From positions 36,665-100,664 of the forward strand of contig DATIZX010000082.1 in the NCBI GenBank assembly GCA_035516795.1: a stretch of DNA of 64,000 nucleotides. The letters are read 5' to 3'. Positions 8,526-17,652 of this stretch are shown piece after piece. The notes below the pieces were generated by a model. That model saw only the letters and a program-made list of their open reading frames with translations. It searched no databases and was not told the origin of the DNA. Both the position numbers and the translations under genes were made by a program. The DNA is from DATJBF01 sp035516795 (GTDB lineage: Bacteria; Verrucomicrobiota; Verrucomicrobiia; Palsa-1439). Positions within the stretch are counted from its first letter, which is position 1; the number at the start of each line of letters is the position of its first letter.

Positions 8526-9316
8526 ACTGGCGCCGCGTTGGAGCGCTGGTGTTGCGGTACACTTACCTGTACACGCGGAGCGTGCCGCGCGTGGCGGAGA
8601 TGTTCTTCTGGCCGGTGATGGACCTGTTGGTCTGGGGTTTCATCACCGTTTACCTGCAGAGGCTTGGACATCAGGTGCCCGGGGCGGTGACATTCCTGCT
8701 CGGTTCGATGATTTTCTGGGACATCCTCTATCGGGCGCAACAGGCCGTCACGATCTCCTTTCTCGAAGACATCTGGGCGCGCAACCTCCTCAACCTTTTC
8801 GCCTCACCGATCCGCGTCGGCGAATTTATCGCCGCCACCTATGTTGTCGGATTCGTGAAAATCCTCATTACCGTCGCTGTGCTCGCCGGGTTGGCGCTAG
8901 CTTTTTATTCATGGAATCTGTTCGCTATGGGCTTCAGTCTGATCCCGTTGTTCGTAAATCTGCTGCTAATGGGTTGGGCCGTCGGGATGGTGACGACCGC
9001 ACTGATCATGCGCTGGGGACAATCCGCCGAAGCGCTGGCGTGGGGCATTCCTTTTCTCATCCAACCAGTCGCTGCGGTGTTTTACCCGCTTAGCGTCCTC
9101 CCGCACTGGGTGCAGCCGATCTCACTGGCAATTCCTGCCACCCACGTTTTTGAAGGCATGCGCCAGGTGTTGCGGGGTGATGGCTTGCCGGTGCACACTC
9201 TTGTGTGGGCGTTCTCGCTCAACGTGGTCTATCTTGTCATCGGGGCGGCCTTCTTCCGCCACATGTTTAATCTAGCCCGTGAAAAAGGGCTGCTTGCCAA
9301 GCTCGGGACGCAGTGA
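8522..9316 (+). CDS. ABC-2 type transporter permease
   Basis: 264 aa integral membrane protein with about six hydrophobic spans. It contains the ABC-2 pattern FLIQPVAAVFYPLSVLP.WVQPISLAIPATHVFEGMR near the fifth span, diagnostic for this permease family. It starts inside the ATPase stop codon (ATGA overlap). Together with that ATPase it makes a minimal one-ATPase one-permease exporter. The gene is followed by about 400 bases without a gene. Substrate unknown. Confidence 0.93.
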   Translation: MNWRRVGALVLRYTYLYTRSVPRVAEMFFWPVMDLLVWGFITVYLQRLGHQVPGAVTFLLGSMIFWDILYRAQQAVTISFLEDIWARNLLNLFASPIRVGEFIAATYVVGFVKILITVAVLAGLALAFYSWNLFAMGFSLIPLFVNLLLMGWAVGMVTTALIMRWGQSAEALAWGIPFLIQPVAAVFYPLSVLPHWVQPISLAIPATHVFEGMRQVLRGDGLPVHTLVWAFSLNVVYLVIGAAFFRHMFNLAREKGLLAKLGTQ

Positions 9317-9724
9317 TTTTGGGTGGCGTGACGCGGTGGCAAAGGGAAAGGCACGAGCGCGTCAACCGTGCGCCGCCAGCCAATCCGCCGCTTCGCTCCA
9401 GCTATGACGGCGGTGCGCCTTGCCATTCGCCGGCAACCAGCGCAGCCCGCCCACGCTGACTGTCAACGTGCCGATTCCTTCCACTTTTGACAAATGATGA
9501 AGTGGAATCCGGTTCGGTCCACATCGATCCATTGCCCAATATTCGCATAAACCCACTTCGCTGGACGGCCTCGTTGCCTGCCTTTCATCGATACGCTCCT
9601 GGTTCAGGCTATTGCCCAAGCGACCTCTCTGGAATCTGCTTGCCTGGGCTCCATGCGTCCACTGGCCGATAGCGCGACTGTTTTCGACTTGCACCAACGG
9701 GAAGACTCCCCTTAAGAAAGTTCC
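9317..9724. other. 408-base stretch without a supported gene
   Basis: Short open frames exist on both strands here, but none has a ribosome binding site, a recognisable motif or natural amino acid composition. The stretch may be decayed coding sequence. A loose inverted repeat around 9476-9512 (GATTCC..CCACTT against AAGTGGAATC) could form a hairpin, but it is not followed by a T run. The promoter of the tartrate dehydratase gene should be in the right part. I see nothing else. Confidence 0.5.
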
Positions 9725-10891
9725 ATGCGCATCTTGGAAATCCGCGAGAAAACAGTTTCCATGGCTTCGGCCATCGCCAATGCGTATATCGATTTCTCGA
9801 AAATGACTTGCTCCGTCGTGGCGTTGATCACCGACATGGTGCGCAATGGAAGACGTATCGTCGGTTACGGATTCAATTCCAATGGACGCTATGGCCAGGG
9901 GTCATTAATGCGCGAACGCTTTTTCCCCCGCCTGATGGCGGCCGACCCCAAGGCCTTGCTGGATGAGACCGGAGACAATCTCGACCCGTTCCGTATTTGG
10001 GCGACGTTGATGAAAAATGAGAAGCCGGGGGGTCACGGTGAACGGTCGGTCGCCGTGGGCACGATCGACATGGCGGTTTGGGACGCGGTGGCGAAGATCG
10101 CGGGCAAGCCGTTATACCAGTTATTGGCTGAGCGGTACGGTGGCGGAAAACCGGATGCAAAGGTCTGGGTGTACGCCGCCGGAGGCTACTATTATCCCGG
10201 CAAAGACCTGAGCGCCCTGAAGCAGGAAATGAAAACTTACCGGGACATGGGTTATCAGGTTGTGAAAATGAAGATCGGCGGCGCGCCTTTGGAGAAAGAC
10301 CTACGCCGGATCGAAGCCGTGATCGAAATTGTCGGTGAAGGCAAAAACTTGGCAGTCGATGCAAACGGCCGGTTCGACCTCGAAACTGCGATTGCCTATG
10401 GCGAGGCGATGAAACCCTATGGTCTGTTCTGGTACGAAGAGGCTGGCGATCCGCTGGACTACGCACTGCAAGCCGAACTTTCCAAGCGTTATCCATTGCC
10501 AATGGCCACCGGTGAGAATCTATTTTCGCATCAGGATGCGCGCAACTTGATCCGATATGGCGGCATGAATCCCGAACGCGATTGGCTGCAATTCGACTGC
10601 GCGCTCTCGTATGGATTGGTCGAATACCTTCGAACACTGGAGGTATTGAAGCAACACGGCTGGTCGCGTCGGCGGGTCGTACCGCATGGCGGACATCAAA
10701 TGTCGCTCAATATCGCGGCCGGATTGCATCTCGGCGGCAACGAATCCTATCCCGGTGTTTTCCAACCGTTCGGCGGATTCGCCGACGGCATTGCCGTCGA
10801 GAATGGATACGTCGGCTTACCAGATGCGCCGGGCGTTGGTTTCGAAACCAAGTCGGATCTGTACGCCGTCATGAAATCTTTGGGCGAGTAA
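9725..10891 (+). CDS. tarD: D(-)-tartrate dehydratase (enolase superfamily)
   Basis: 388 aa enolase-superfamily enzyme that closely resembles the characterised D(-)-tartrate dehydratase of Bradyrhizobium japonicum as I remember it, including the segments NAYIDFSKMT, GYGFNSNGRYGQG, NEKPGGHGERSVAVGT and HGGHQMSLNIAAG. It would convert D-tartrate to oxaloacetate with Mg2+. The KxK motif is Lys181/Lys183 (VVKMKIGG). Metal ligands are Asp212 (LAVDANGRF), Glu238 (FWYEE) and Glu264 (ATGEN). The catalytic His is His321 (PHGGHQ). All are one residue before the Bradyrhizobium numbering. A dicarboxylate carrier gene follows after 86 nt, fitting uptake and use of a C4 diacid. Confidence 0.93.
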   Translation: MRILEIREKTVSMASAIANAYIDFSKMTCSVVALITDMVRNGRRIVGYGFNSNGRYGQGSLMRERFFPRLMAADPKALLDETGDNLDPFRIWATLMKNEKPGGHGERSVAVGTIDMAVWDAVAKIAGKPLYQLLAERYGGGKPDAKVWVYAAGGYYYPGKDLSALKQEMKTYRDMGYQVVKMKIGGAPLEKDLRRIEAVIEIVGEGKNLAVDANGRFDLETAIAYGEAMKPYGLFWYEEAGDPLDYALQAELSKRYPLPMATGENLFSHQDARNLIRYGGMNPERDWLQFDCALSYGLVEYLRTLEVLKQHGWSRRRVVPHGGHQMSLNIAAGLHLGGNESYPGVFQPFGGFADGIAVENGYVGLPDAPGVGFETKSDLYAVMKSLGE

Positions 10892-10908
10892 ACACCTGTA
10901 GCACATGT

Positions 10909-10964
10909 GTAGCCGCAGGCTTTAGCCTGCGCCCGGGAAACGCACCTGTAAAAGGTGCGGCTAC
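10909..10964. repeat. Compound palindromic element between tarD and dctA
   Basis: A 56-bp unit is bounded by perfect 8-bp inverted repeats, GTAGCCGC (10909-10916) and GCGGCTAC (10957-10964). Inside are two more perfect hairpins: CGCAGGC-TTTA-GCCTGCG (10914-10931) and GCACCT-GTAAA-AGGTGC (10942-10958). The design with outer and inner palindromes is that of a REP/MITE-like interspersed element. I recall GTAGCCGCAGGCTTTAGCC-type repeats in Verrucomicrobia and related genomes, but only one copy is in this window. In the message it would form a strong structure between the two genes. Confidence 0.75.
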
Positions 10965-10977
10965 ATTGAGGCAAAGA

Positions 10978-12255
10978 ATGCACAAGCCAAGAACCAGACT
11001 GTCGAAATTCGTTGGCCATCTTTATTTTCAGGTGGTTTTGGGTGTTCTGATCGGCATCCTCATTGGATTTATCTGGCCGCATTGGGGTGCCTCCCTCAAA
11101 CCCCTCGGTGATGGATTCATTAAACTGATCAAGATGCTGTTGGCGCCGATCATCTTCGGCACAATCGTCGTCGGCATCGCCCGAATGGGAAACCTCAAAG
11201 AAGTGGGACGCGTCGGCGTCAAGGCGCTGGTGTATTTCGAGATTGTCTCGACGTTCGCGCTCGCCATTGGACTGGTGGTTGTGAACGTATTGCAGCCGGG
11301 AACCGGCATGAATGTGGATGTGGCGACGCTTGATACGAAATCACTGGGGGCCTACACCTCCGTCGCCAAATCGGAAGGGGTCGTCAGTTTCTTCATGAAC
11401 ATCATTCCTGACAGCGTGGTGGACGCGTTTGCCCGCGGCAGCATACTGCAGGTGATTCTATTTTCAGTGCTGTTCGGTCTGGCGCTCGCACAGCTTCCTG
11501 ACCGCGGAAAAGCCGTCGTAGATGTGATTGACGCCTTGCTCCAGGGACTGTTCGGCATCGTGCGCATGATCATGCGGTTGGCTCCCCTTGGCGCGCTCGG
11601 CGCGATGGCGTTCACCGTCGGAACATACGGGATGGGAACCTTGCTTTCCTTTGGCCGGCTGATGGCCGGCGTCTATATCACCAGCCTGATATTCATCATT
11701 GTCATCCTCGGCAGCATTGCTTGGTTCAGCCGCGTCTCACTCTGGAAGTTCCTCAAATACATCAAGGATGAAATTGTCATCACCTTCGCCACCTGTTCCA
11801 CAGAAGTGGTGCTGCCGCGCATGATGGTCAAACTGGAGAAGCTCGGCTGCGCCCAACCGGTCGTTGGAATGGTTCTGCCCGCGGGTTACACATTCAACGC
11901 AGATGGCACTTCGATTTATCTGACGATGGCGGCGATCTTCATCGCGCAAGCCACCAATACGCACTTGTCATTGGGAGATCAGCTTCTCGTATTGGGAGTG
12001 CTCGTGTTCACCTCCAAAGGTTCCGCAGGCGTCGCTGGCGCGGGATTCGTCACGCTGGCAGCCACGCTGGCGTCGATGAACAAGATTCCCGTGGCGGGGC
12101 TGGCGCTGCTATTGGGCGTCGATCGTTCCATCAACGAAGCCCGTGCCGTGACGAACCTCATCGGCAACGGTATCGCGACCATTGCCGTTGCCCGATGGGA
12201 AAACGCGTTTGACGAAAAACAAGCGGGTGCTGTTCTGAACGGCAAACTCCCCTGA
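10978..12255 (+). CDS. dctA: C4-dicarboxylate/cation symporter, DctA type
   Basis: 425 aa DAACS-family carrier with eight or so membrane segments. The start ATG at 10978 follows GAGGCAAAG; longer readings upstream run into the tartrate dehydratase gene. Family landmarks are TCSTEVVLPRM (hairpin HP1, serine-rich SSSSE in E. coli), GMVLPAGYTFNADGTSIYLTMAAIFIAQATN (TM7, short stretches identical to DctA), TSKGSAGVAGAGFVTLAATL (HP2) and LLGVDRSINEARAVTNLIGNGIATI (TM8). It imports succinate, malate or fumarate with cations; tartrate is a plausible substrate given the neighbour. It converges on the next gene with 1 nt between stops. Confidence 0.93.
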   Translation: MHKPRTRLSKFVGHLYFQVVLGVLIGILIGFIWPHWGASLKPLGDGFIKLIKMLLAPIIFGTIVVGIARMGNLKEVGRVGVKALVYFEIVSTFALAIGLVVVNVLQPGTGMNVDVATLDTKSLGAYTSVAKSEGVVSFFMNIIPDSVVDAFARGSILQVILFSVLFGLALAQLPDRGKAVVDVIDALLQGLFGIVRMIMRLAPLGALGAMAFTVGTYGMGTLLSFGRLMAGVYITSLIFIIVILGSIAWFSRVSLWKFLKYIKDEIVITFATCSTEVVLPRMMVKLEKLGCAQPVVGMVLPAGYTFNADGTSIYLTMAAIFIAQATNTHLSLGDQLLVLGVLVFTSKGSAGVAGAGFVTLAATLASMNKIPVAGLALLLGVDRSINEARAVTNLIGNGIATIAVARWENAFDEKQAGAVLNGKLP

Positions 12256-12256
12256 T

Positions 12257-13189
12257 TCAATCGGTCGGCTTTGGTTTCGATACAAAGGCGACGAATCTGT
12301 CCTCAAATTCCTGCAGCTCGTGTTCCTTACCGTAGACTTCCCGCCAAGCTGAATCGAAATGTGCGCCCTGACTCTGCAGCTTGAGAAACTGCATGAGACG
12401 GTCCATCCCGCCGTATTGGAAATACAAAAAGGTGATCAACCGCTCCGATTCAGTGTAAAAAGCTATCACCTCTTCTTGATCCTTCGGATAATCGACAGCG
12501 CTGGTCAGGTCTTTCAAGGTGATGAAGTGGTCTGGATCCACGTGGTCGCGAATATTGGTCAGCCTGTAATTCCGCATCTTCAAATAAGTGCGGTAAACTC
12601 GAATGCCCTCGAATTCGGCCAAACCTTCATTGAACCAAAGCGGGATATCGCCACCCACAAACCGATGAAGAACGAGATGCGTCATTTCGTGTGGCAACGT
12701 CGTTCCTTGAAACTTGAAATGCGGACGCGAAGCGAAAAAGAGTTCACGCCCCGTGCACCACCCGCCGGTCCAAGGTTCCAGTTTGCCATTGCTAACGAAT
12801 TCATGCCAGACCGGTTCGTTCAGGAACACATAGATGTGGCACTTACGCTCGAAAGAGTCCTGCGTAATCTGCAAGTCCTTCTTGATTCTGTCGTAGGACC
12901 ATTCCGCCACATTCACGAGCTGGGTCACCGCAAAGCCAGACTCGGTATGAAAAATGAAATGATCGCTCTCACTGTGCTCCCATTTGACTGTCGCAAGTTT
13001 CAACGCGGCGTCACCCTGCCGCGACACGCTGCGCTCGCTCAACTGGTCGAACGGCAGTATTTTGAAACGGTATTCTCCCAGCGACGACGTGTCGTCTACG
13101 TCCTGTGCCACCGCATGAAAGGAAAGGAGAATGCTGAGCAGAACCAGCAATGTTCGGAACCTGGGTCCTCTTTCACCGAGATTTGTCAA
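12257..13189 (-). CDS. Exported gluzincin-type metalloprotease-like protein
   Basis: 310 aa. Residues about 10-29 form a hydrophobic signal (TLLVLLSILLSFHAVAQ), so the mature protein is periplasmic or secreted. The zinc motif HEMTH is in TTLPHEMTHLVLHRFVG and the downstream glutamate in LWFNEGLAEFEG, the layout of peptidase MA/DUF1570-like gluzincins. An upstream segment FVFLNEPVWHEFVS also recurs in such proteins. The C-terminal 100 residues are helical and charged. The start lies 6 nt after the nadE stop, so it is likely the second gene of a nadE operon. Proteolytic activity is inferred. Confidence 0.8.
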   Translation of the reverse strand: MTNLGERGPRFRTLLVLLSILLSFHAVAQDVDDTSSLGEYRFKILPFDQLSERSVSRQGDAALKLATVKWEHSESDHFIFHTESGFAVTQLVNVAEWSYDRIKKDLQITQDSFERKCHIYVFLNEPVWHEFVSNGKLEPWTGGWCTGRELFFASRPHFKFQGTTLPHEMTHLVLHRFVGGDIPLWFNEGLAEFEGIRVYRTYLKMRNYRLTNIRDHVDPDHFITLKDLTSAVDYPKDQEEVIAFYTESERLITFLYFQYGGMDRLMQFLKLQSQGAHFDSAWREVYGKEHELQEFEDRFVAFVSKPKPTD

Positions 13190-13195
13190 ATCGGC

Positions 13196-14878
13196 CTACC
13201 TTTCCACATATCGCTGGGCGATGGGCACGCGCCGGCCAATGCCGAACGCCTTCGTCGTGACCCGCAAACATGGCGGGGCTTGTTTGCGTTTGTATTCATT
13301 CAAATCGATCCGCCGCACAATATCGCGCACCAGTTTTTCATCCAACTTCAGCTCACGGATGATCTCGGCGGCCGATTTCGATTCTTCTATATAAAGCTTC
13401 AGCACCGCATCCAGTATTTCGTAGGGGGGCAAGGTGTCCTGATCGCGCTGGTTAAGCCGAAGCTCGGCCGACGGCGGTTTGGTCAGACTGGCTTGAGGAA
13501 TCGGAAATCCTTCTTTTCCTGTTTTTCGCTTCCCACTTTCATTAATGTGCCGGGCGAGTTGATACACCATTGTCTTCGGCACATCGGCAATAACACCCAG
13601 TCCCCCGTTCATGTCGCCGTACAAGGTGCAATAGCCGACCGCGATCTCCGACTTGTTGCCCGTCGTCAACAACATGTGACCGAGCTTGTTCGAGAGCGCC
13701 ATCAGGATTGTGCCGCGGATACGGGCCTGGATGTTTTCCTCAGTCGTATCTTCCTTCAACCCTTTGAATACCGGCTTCAGCGTCGTATTGAACTGCTCGA
13801 ATGCATCCTGAATCGGCACCGTCTCCCAACGAATCCCGAGGTTCTTCGCCAATTCGCGCGCGTCCTCGATGCTGCCTTTCGACGAATATTGCGACGGCAT
13901 GGAAATGGACATGACGTTCTCACGTCCAAGTGCCGCCACCGCCAGACAAGCAGTCACGGCCGAATCGATCCCGCCGCTCAGACCCAGCACGACCGAACGG
14001 AAACCGCATTTCTGGGTGTAGTCCCGCAAACCCAAGACGAGCGCATCGTGCATACTGCTGATGGGTGAGTCCTCAGCTTTGTCCGCATCTCTGCGGTGAG
14101 ATTCGCTCGATGAATCCAAATCGACAACCAGCAGGTCTTCACGGAACGCTGCGGCCCGCGCCAGCAGATGACCAGCTCCGTCAAACGCCATACTGTTCCC
14201 GTCAAAAATCAATTCGTCATTGCCGCCGACGAGGTTGCAGTAGACAACCGGCACACGATATTTCACCGCAATATCGCGGAGCATATTGGCCCGGGTCTTC
14301 TCTTTCCCGAGGTGATACGGTGACGCCGAAATATTCAACAAAACAGAAGGCGCCAATCTTGCTCGCATCAAGTCTTCGACCGGACTTCGTTCGTACAAAC
14401 GGGCAGGCAGATAATCCTGCGTCCAGATATCTTCGCAAATGGTTACCCCGATATTCTCCCTGCCAGCGCTAACCGGCGTATTGGATTCGGCGGACTGAAA
14501 ATACCGATCTTCGTCGAACACATCGTAGGTCGGGAGCAAAGTTTTGAACCGCCGTTCCCCGATTTTGCCGGCGCAAACAACCGCCGCCGCATTGTAATGC
14601 TCTTTGCCGGGACGACGTGGATTGATGTCCACGTAGCCTACCACGAGGGGTACGGGTCCGACTTGGGCAGTCAGCTCATCCAGCGCATGGAGGTTGTCCT
14701 CAATGAAACGGCGCTTGGCCAACAGATCGCGAGGTGGATAACCGGTAATTGCCATTTCGGGCGCGACCACGAGCGTTGCACCGGATTGAACTGCGCGCCG
14801 GTAAGCGTCGAGAGTTTTGCTGGCATTACCGCGCAAATCACCAACTGTCGTATTGATCTGCGCCAACCCGATTTTCAT
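13196..14878 (-). CDS. nadE: Glutamine-dependent NAD+ synthetase
   Basis: 560 aa two-domain enzyme making NAD+ from nicotinic acid adenine dinucleotide with glutamine. Residues about 1-260 are a nitrilase-fold glutaminase: Glu in VAPEMAITGYPP, Lys in FKTLLPTYDVFDE and Cys in GVTICEDIW. Residues about 285-560 are the ammonia-dependent synthetase with the PP-loop SGGIDSAVTACLA, ISMPSQYSS and LLTTGNKSEIAVGY. Length and order match bacterial NadE(Gln). It is divergent from valS, and a 164-base gap holds both promoters. Confidence 0.97.
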   Translation of the reverse strand: MKIGLAQINTTVGDLRGNASKTLDAYRRAVQSGATLVVAPEMAITGYPPRDLLAKRRFIEDNLHALDELTAQVGPVPLVVGYVDINPRRPGKEHYNAAAVVCAGKIGERRFKTLLPTYDVFDEDRYFQSAESNTPVSAGRENIGVTICEDIWTQDYLPARLYERSPVEDLMRARLAPSVLLNISASPYHLGKEKTRANMLRDIAVKYRVPVVYCNLVGGNDELIFDGNSMAFDGAGHLLARAAAFREDLLVVDLDSSSESHRRDADKAEDSPISSMHDALVLGLRDYTQKCGFRSVVLGLSGGIDSAVTACLAVAALGRENVMSISMPSQYSSKGSIEDARELAKNLGIRWETVPIQDAFEQFNTTLKPVFKGLKEDTTEENIQARIRGTILMALSNKLGHMLLTTGNKSEIAVGYCTLYGDMNGGLGVIADVPKTMVYQLARHINESGKRKTGKEGFPIPQASLTKPPSAELRLNQRDQDTLPPYEILDAVLKLYIEESKSAAEIIRELKLDEKLVRDIVRRIDLNEYKRKQAPPCLRVTTKAFGIGRRVPIAQRYVER

Positions 14879-15003
14879 GGTGCCCCGAATCTACGGTTTC
14901 ACACGGGCAGCGGCAACCGCAAAACACCTCCAGACCTCGCGATATCAGATCGGCGTTTGAAAACGGAATGCTCCGTAACAACGGGCAAACTTTGCGTTCC
15001 GGG

Positions 15004-15033
15004 TTGAATTGTTCGCCGGTCTGCGTTTATAAG
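15004..15033 (+). promoter_or_regulatory. Candidate sigma-70 promoter of valS
   Basis: TTGAAT (15004-15009), an 18-nt spacer and TATAAG (15028-15033) lie so close to the valS ATG (15043) that transcription would start about 3-5 nt before the ATG. The message would be nearly leaderless, and no Shine-Dalgarno sequence is visible. Prediction by eye only. Confidence 0.4.
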
Positions 15034-15042
15034 CAGTGTCGC

Positions 15043-17643
15043 ATGAGCGCTGTTGCATCCGAGATTCCGAAGGCCTACGACCCGAAGCAGGTCGAGGAGA
15101 AGTGGTACGCCGAGTGGCTGGAGAAAGGCTATTTCGCGGCCAACCCGGCGTCCCAGAAGCCCCCTTACTCCATTGTCATTCCGCCACCGAACGTGACTGG
15201 TGTGTTGACAATGGGCCACGTGTTGAATAACACGCTGCAGGACATCCTCGCTCGCCGCAAACGCATGCAGGGTTATGTAGTGCTTTGGTTGCCCGGCACC
15301 GACCATGCCGGCATCGCAACGCAGGCCGTCGTCGAGAAAACGCTCAAAAAGCAAGGTGCGATACGGCACCGCGACGACCTCGGCCGCGAGAAGTTCCTCG
15401 AGAAAGTCTGGGAATGGAAGGAAAAGCACGGCGGCATCATCATCCAGCAATTGAAGAAGCTTGGATGTTCCTGCGATTGGACCCGCGAACGCTTTACGAT
15501 GGATGAGGCCTATTCCCTCTGTGTCTTGCAGGTCTTTGTCGATCTTTACAAAAAGGGACTGATCTATCGCGGCAAACGGATGGTCAATTGGGACCCGGCG
15601 GCGCGCACCGCGCTCTCCGACGAAGAAGTCATCATGACGGAGACCCAGGGTCATCTCTGGCATATCAAGTATCCGTTTGTTGGATCCGAAGAATTCGTGG
15701 TCGTTGCCACGACGCGTCCGGAAACGATGCTTGGTGACGAAGCCGTGGCCGTGAATCCCGACGATCCGCGTTACCGCCAGCTGGTTGGCAAGAAGCTGCT
15801 GCTCCCGCTGCGCAACAAAGAGATACCGGTCATCGCCGATGCCGCTGTTGACCCGAAATTTGGGACAGGCTGTGTCAAAGTCACCCCGGCGCACGACGTG
15901 GCCGACTACGAAATGGCGGTGCGCCACAATCTGCCGTTCACCATGGTCATCGGCCCCGACGGCAAAATGACCGAGGCAGCCGGCGACGACTACGACGGAT
16001 TGGACCGGCTCGAATGTCGCGAGGCCGTCGTCGAGGATTTGAAAGAGCAAGGGCTGTTGCTCAAGGTTGAGGACTACACGCACAACGTCGGCCACAGTGA
16101 ACGCACTCACGTGCCCATCGAGCCTTACTTGAGCGAACAGTGGTTCTTGAAATACCCGCAAGTTCCGAGGTCCACCGAGGCAGTTGAGAAGGGCGAGATT
16201 GCGTTCTATCCCGAGCGCTGGACGAAAACCTACACCCACTGGATGCACAATCTCCGCGACTGGTGTATCTCCCGGCAATTGTGGTGGGGACATCGGATAC
16301 CAGTGTGGTACCGCGGTGACGAAGTTTATTGCGGACTTGATGCGCCGAAGGGCACTGGCTGGACGCAAGATCCCGATGTTCTCGACACGTGGTTCAGCTC
16401 GTGGCTCTGGCCGTTTGCGACGATGGGGTGGCCGGAGAAAACGGGGACATTGAAGAAGTTCTATCCGACCACCGATCTCGTCACCGGACCCGACATCATT
16501 TTCTTCTGGGTTGCGCGGATGATCATGGCCGGCTACGAGTACATGGATGAAAAGCCGTTCTCGAATGTCTATTTTACGGGCATCATCCGCGACGCCATCG
16601 GACGGAAGATGTCGAAATCGCTCGGCAATTCGCCCGACCCGCTCGATCTGATTGCCAAGTATGGTGCCGACGGTCTGCGCTTTGGCTTGATGCTCATCGC
16701 GCCACAAGGACAGGATATCTTGTTCGACGAAAAACGTTGCGAAGTCGGCCGCAACTTCATGAACAAGCTTTGGAACGCCGCCCGGTTCATCCAGATGCAA
16801 CGCTCGCAGCACTCAGACGCTCAGGCACCCAAACACTCGGGTGCTTATTCCGCCCATGACCTCAAGATTCTTTTCGAGATGAACGATGCCATCGTGAAAG
16901 TGAGTGCCGCCTTGGATGCCTATAAATTCAACGAAGCCGCGAAGGAACTTTACGATTTCGTCTGGGGCGACTTTTGCGACTGGTACATCGAAGCCAGCAA
17001 GGTGTCGGCGAATATCGCCGTGCTCGACGAGGTGTTTAACACAATCCTGCGTCTGCTTCACCCCTTTGCCCCATTCATCACGGAAGAATTATGGAGGGAT
17101 ATGGGCGGGGGAGACACGATCCAATTCGCCGACTGGCCACAACCGCAGGATCAGGCGCGTTTAGATCAAATCGGCGCAACAAGAGAGACATTACGAATCA
17201 TTGACACTCACTATCAACTTGTCTCAGCCGCCCGAAAGCTGCGGAATGATGAGAACGTTGACCCTCGGACTAAAGTCGAATTTGTGTTCGTTCCGAAGGC
17301 GGGTTTCAACTTCGTCTACATTAATGACGTTGCACACCTAATGGGTCCCTGCGAAGTGCGAGGTGAGTCTGCTTACCAACCCGAAAGACCCACTCCAAGT
17401 CTCGTTACGGACGTAGGAACAATCTTTATGGTTGGCGGCGTGGATGTGGAAGTGCAGCGCCAGCGGCTGACCAAACAACTGGCGGACATTGACAAGCAAC
17501 TCACTGCCACCGACGCGAAGTTGGCGAACGAGAACTTCGTCGCGAAGGCGGCGCCGATTGCCGTCCAACGCGAGCGGGACAAGCAGCAGCAGTTACAGGA
17601 ACAGCGCGACAAAGTGCAGGCCCTGCTGAAAGCCCTCGGCTGA
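15043..17643 (+). CDS. valS: Valyl-tRNA synthetase
   Basis: 866 aa class I aminoacyl-tRNA synthetase. The HIGH-type motif is in PPPNVTGVLTMGHVLNN, with Thr where most ValS have His before MGH. KMSKS is in GRKMSKSLGNSPDPLD. The editing (CP1) domain shows TTRPETMLGDEAVAVNP and GTGCVKVTPAHDVADYE. The C-terminal coiled coil (VEVQRQRLTKQLADIDKQL) is typical of ValS. The start at 15043 gives the normal N-terminus (PKAYDPKQVEEKWY). A short odd insert near residue 590 (HSDAQAPKHSGAYSAHD) replaces the usual linker into the anticodon-binding domain. It ends 9 nt from the convergent gene. Confidence 0.97.
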   Translation: MSAVASEIPKAYDPKQVEEKWYAEWLEKGYFAANPASQKPPYSIVIPPPNVTGVLTMGHVLNNTLQDILARRKRMQGYVVLWLPGTDHAGIATQAVVEKTLKKQGAIRHRDDLGREKFLEKVWEWKEKHGGIIIQQLKKLGCSCDWTRERFTMDEAYSLCVLQVFVDLYKKGLIYRGKRMVNWDPAARTALSDEEVIMTETQGHLWHIKYPFVGSEEFVVVATTRPETMLGDEAVAVNPDDPRYRQLVGKKLLLPLRNKEIPVIADAAVDPKFGTGCVKVTPAHDVADYEMAVRHNLPFTMVIGPDGKMTEAAGDDYDGLDRLECREAVVEDLKEQGLLLKVEDYTHNVGHSERTHVPIEPYLSEQWFLKYPQVPRSTEAVEKGEIAFYPERWTKTYTHWMHNLRDWCISRQLWWGHRIPVWYRGDEVYCGLDAPKGTGWTQDPDVLDTWFSSWLWPFATMGWPEKTGTLKKFYPTTDLVTGPDIIFFWVARMIMAGYEYMDEKPFSNVYFTGIIRDAIGRKMSKSLGNSPDPLDLIAKYGADGLRFGLMLIAPQGQDILFDEKRCEVGRNFMNKLWNAARFIQMQRSQHSDAQAPKHSGAYSAHDLKILFEMNDAIVKVSAALDAYKFNEAAKELYDFVWGDFCDWYIEASKVSANIAVLDEVFNTILRLLHPFAPFITEELWRDMGGGDTIQFADWPQPQDQARLDQIGATRETLRIIDTHYQLVSAARKLRNDENVDPRTKVEFVFVPKAGFNFVYINDVAHLMGPCEVRGESAYQPERPTPSLVTDVGTIFMVGGVDVEVQRQRLTKQLADIDKQLTATDAKLANENFVAKAAPIAVQRERDKQQQLQEQRDKVQALLKALG

Positions 17644-17652
17644 TGCCGCCCC

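Noticed and set aside
9362..9697. Minus-strand frame of 111 codons in the gene-free stretch
   Set aside because: No ribosome binding site, no motif and no start context. I cannot support it as a gene.
10582..10977. Extension of the dctA frame upstream of its ATG
   Set aside because: It overlaps the end of tarD and the repeat element and would add a non-membrane N-terminus unlike DctA.
12359..14068. Long plus-strand open frame (569 codons) opposite nadE and the metalloprotease gene
   Set aside because: It is the reverse-strand shadow of two well-supported genes; its product has no motif and a biased composition.
14899..16812. Long minus-strand open frame (637 codons)
   Set aside because: It lies entirely against valS, whose HIGH and KMSKS motifs are intact. 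Shadow frames of this length are common in GC-rich genes.
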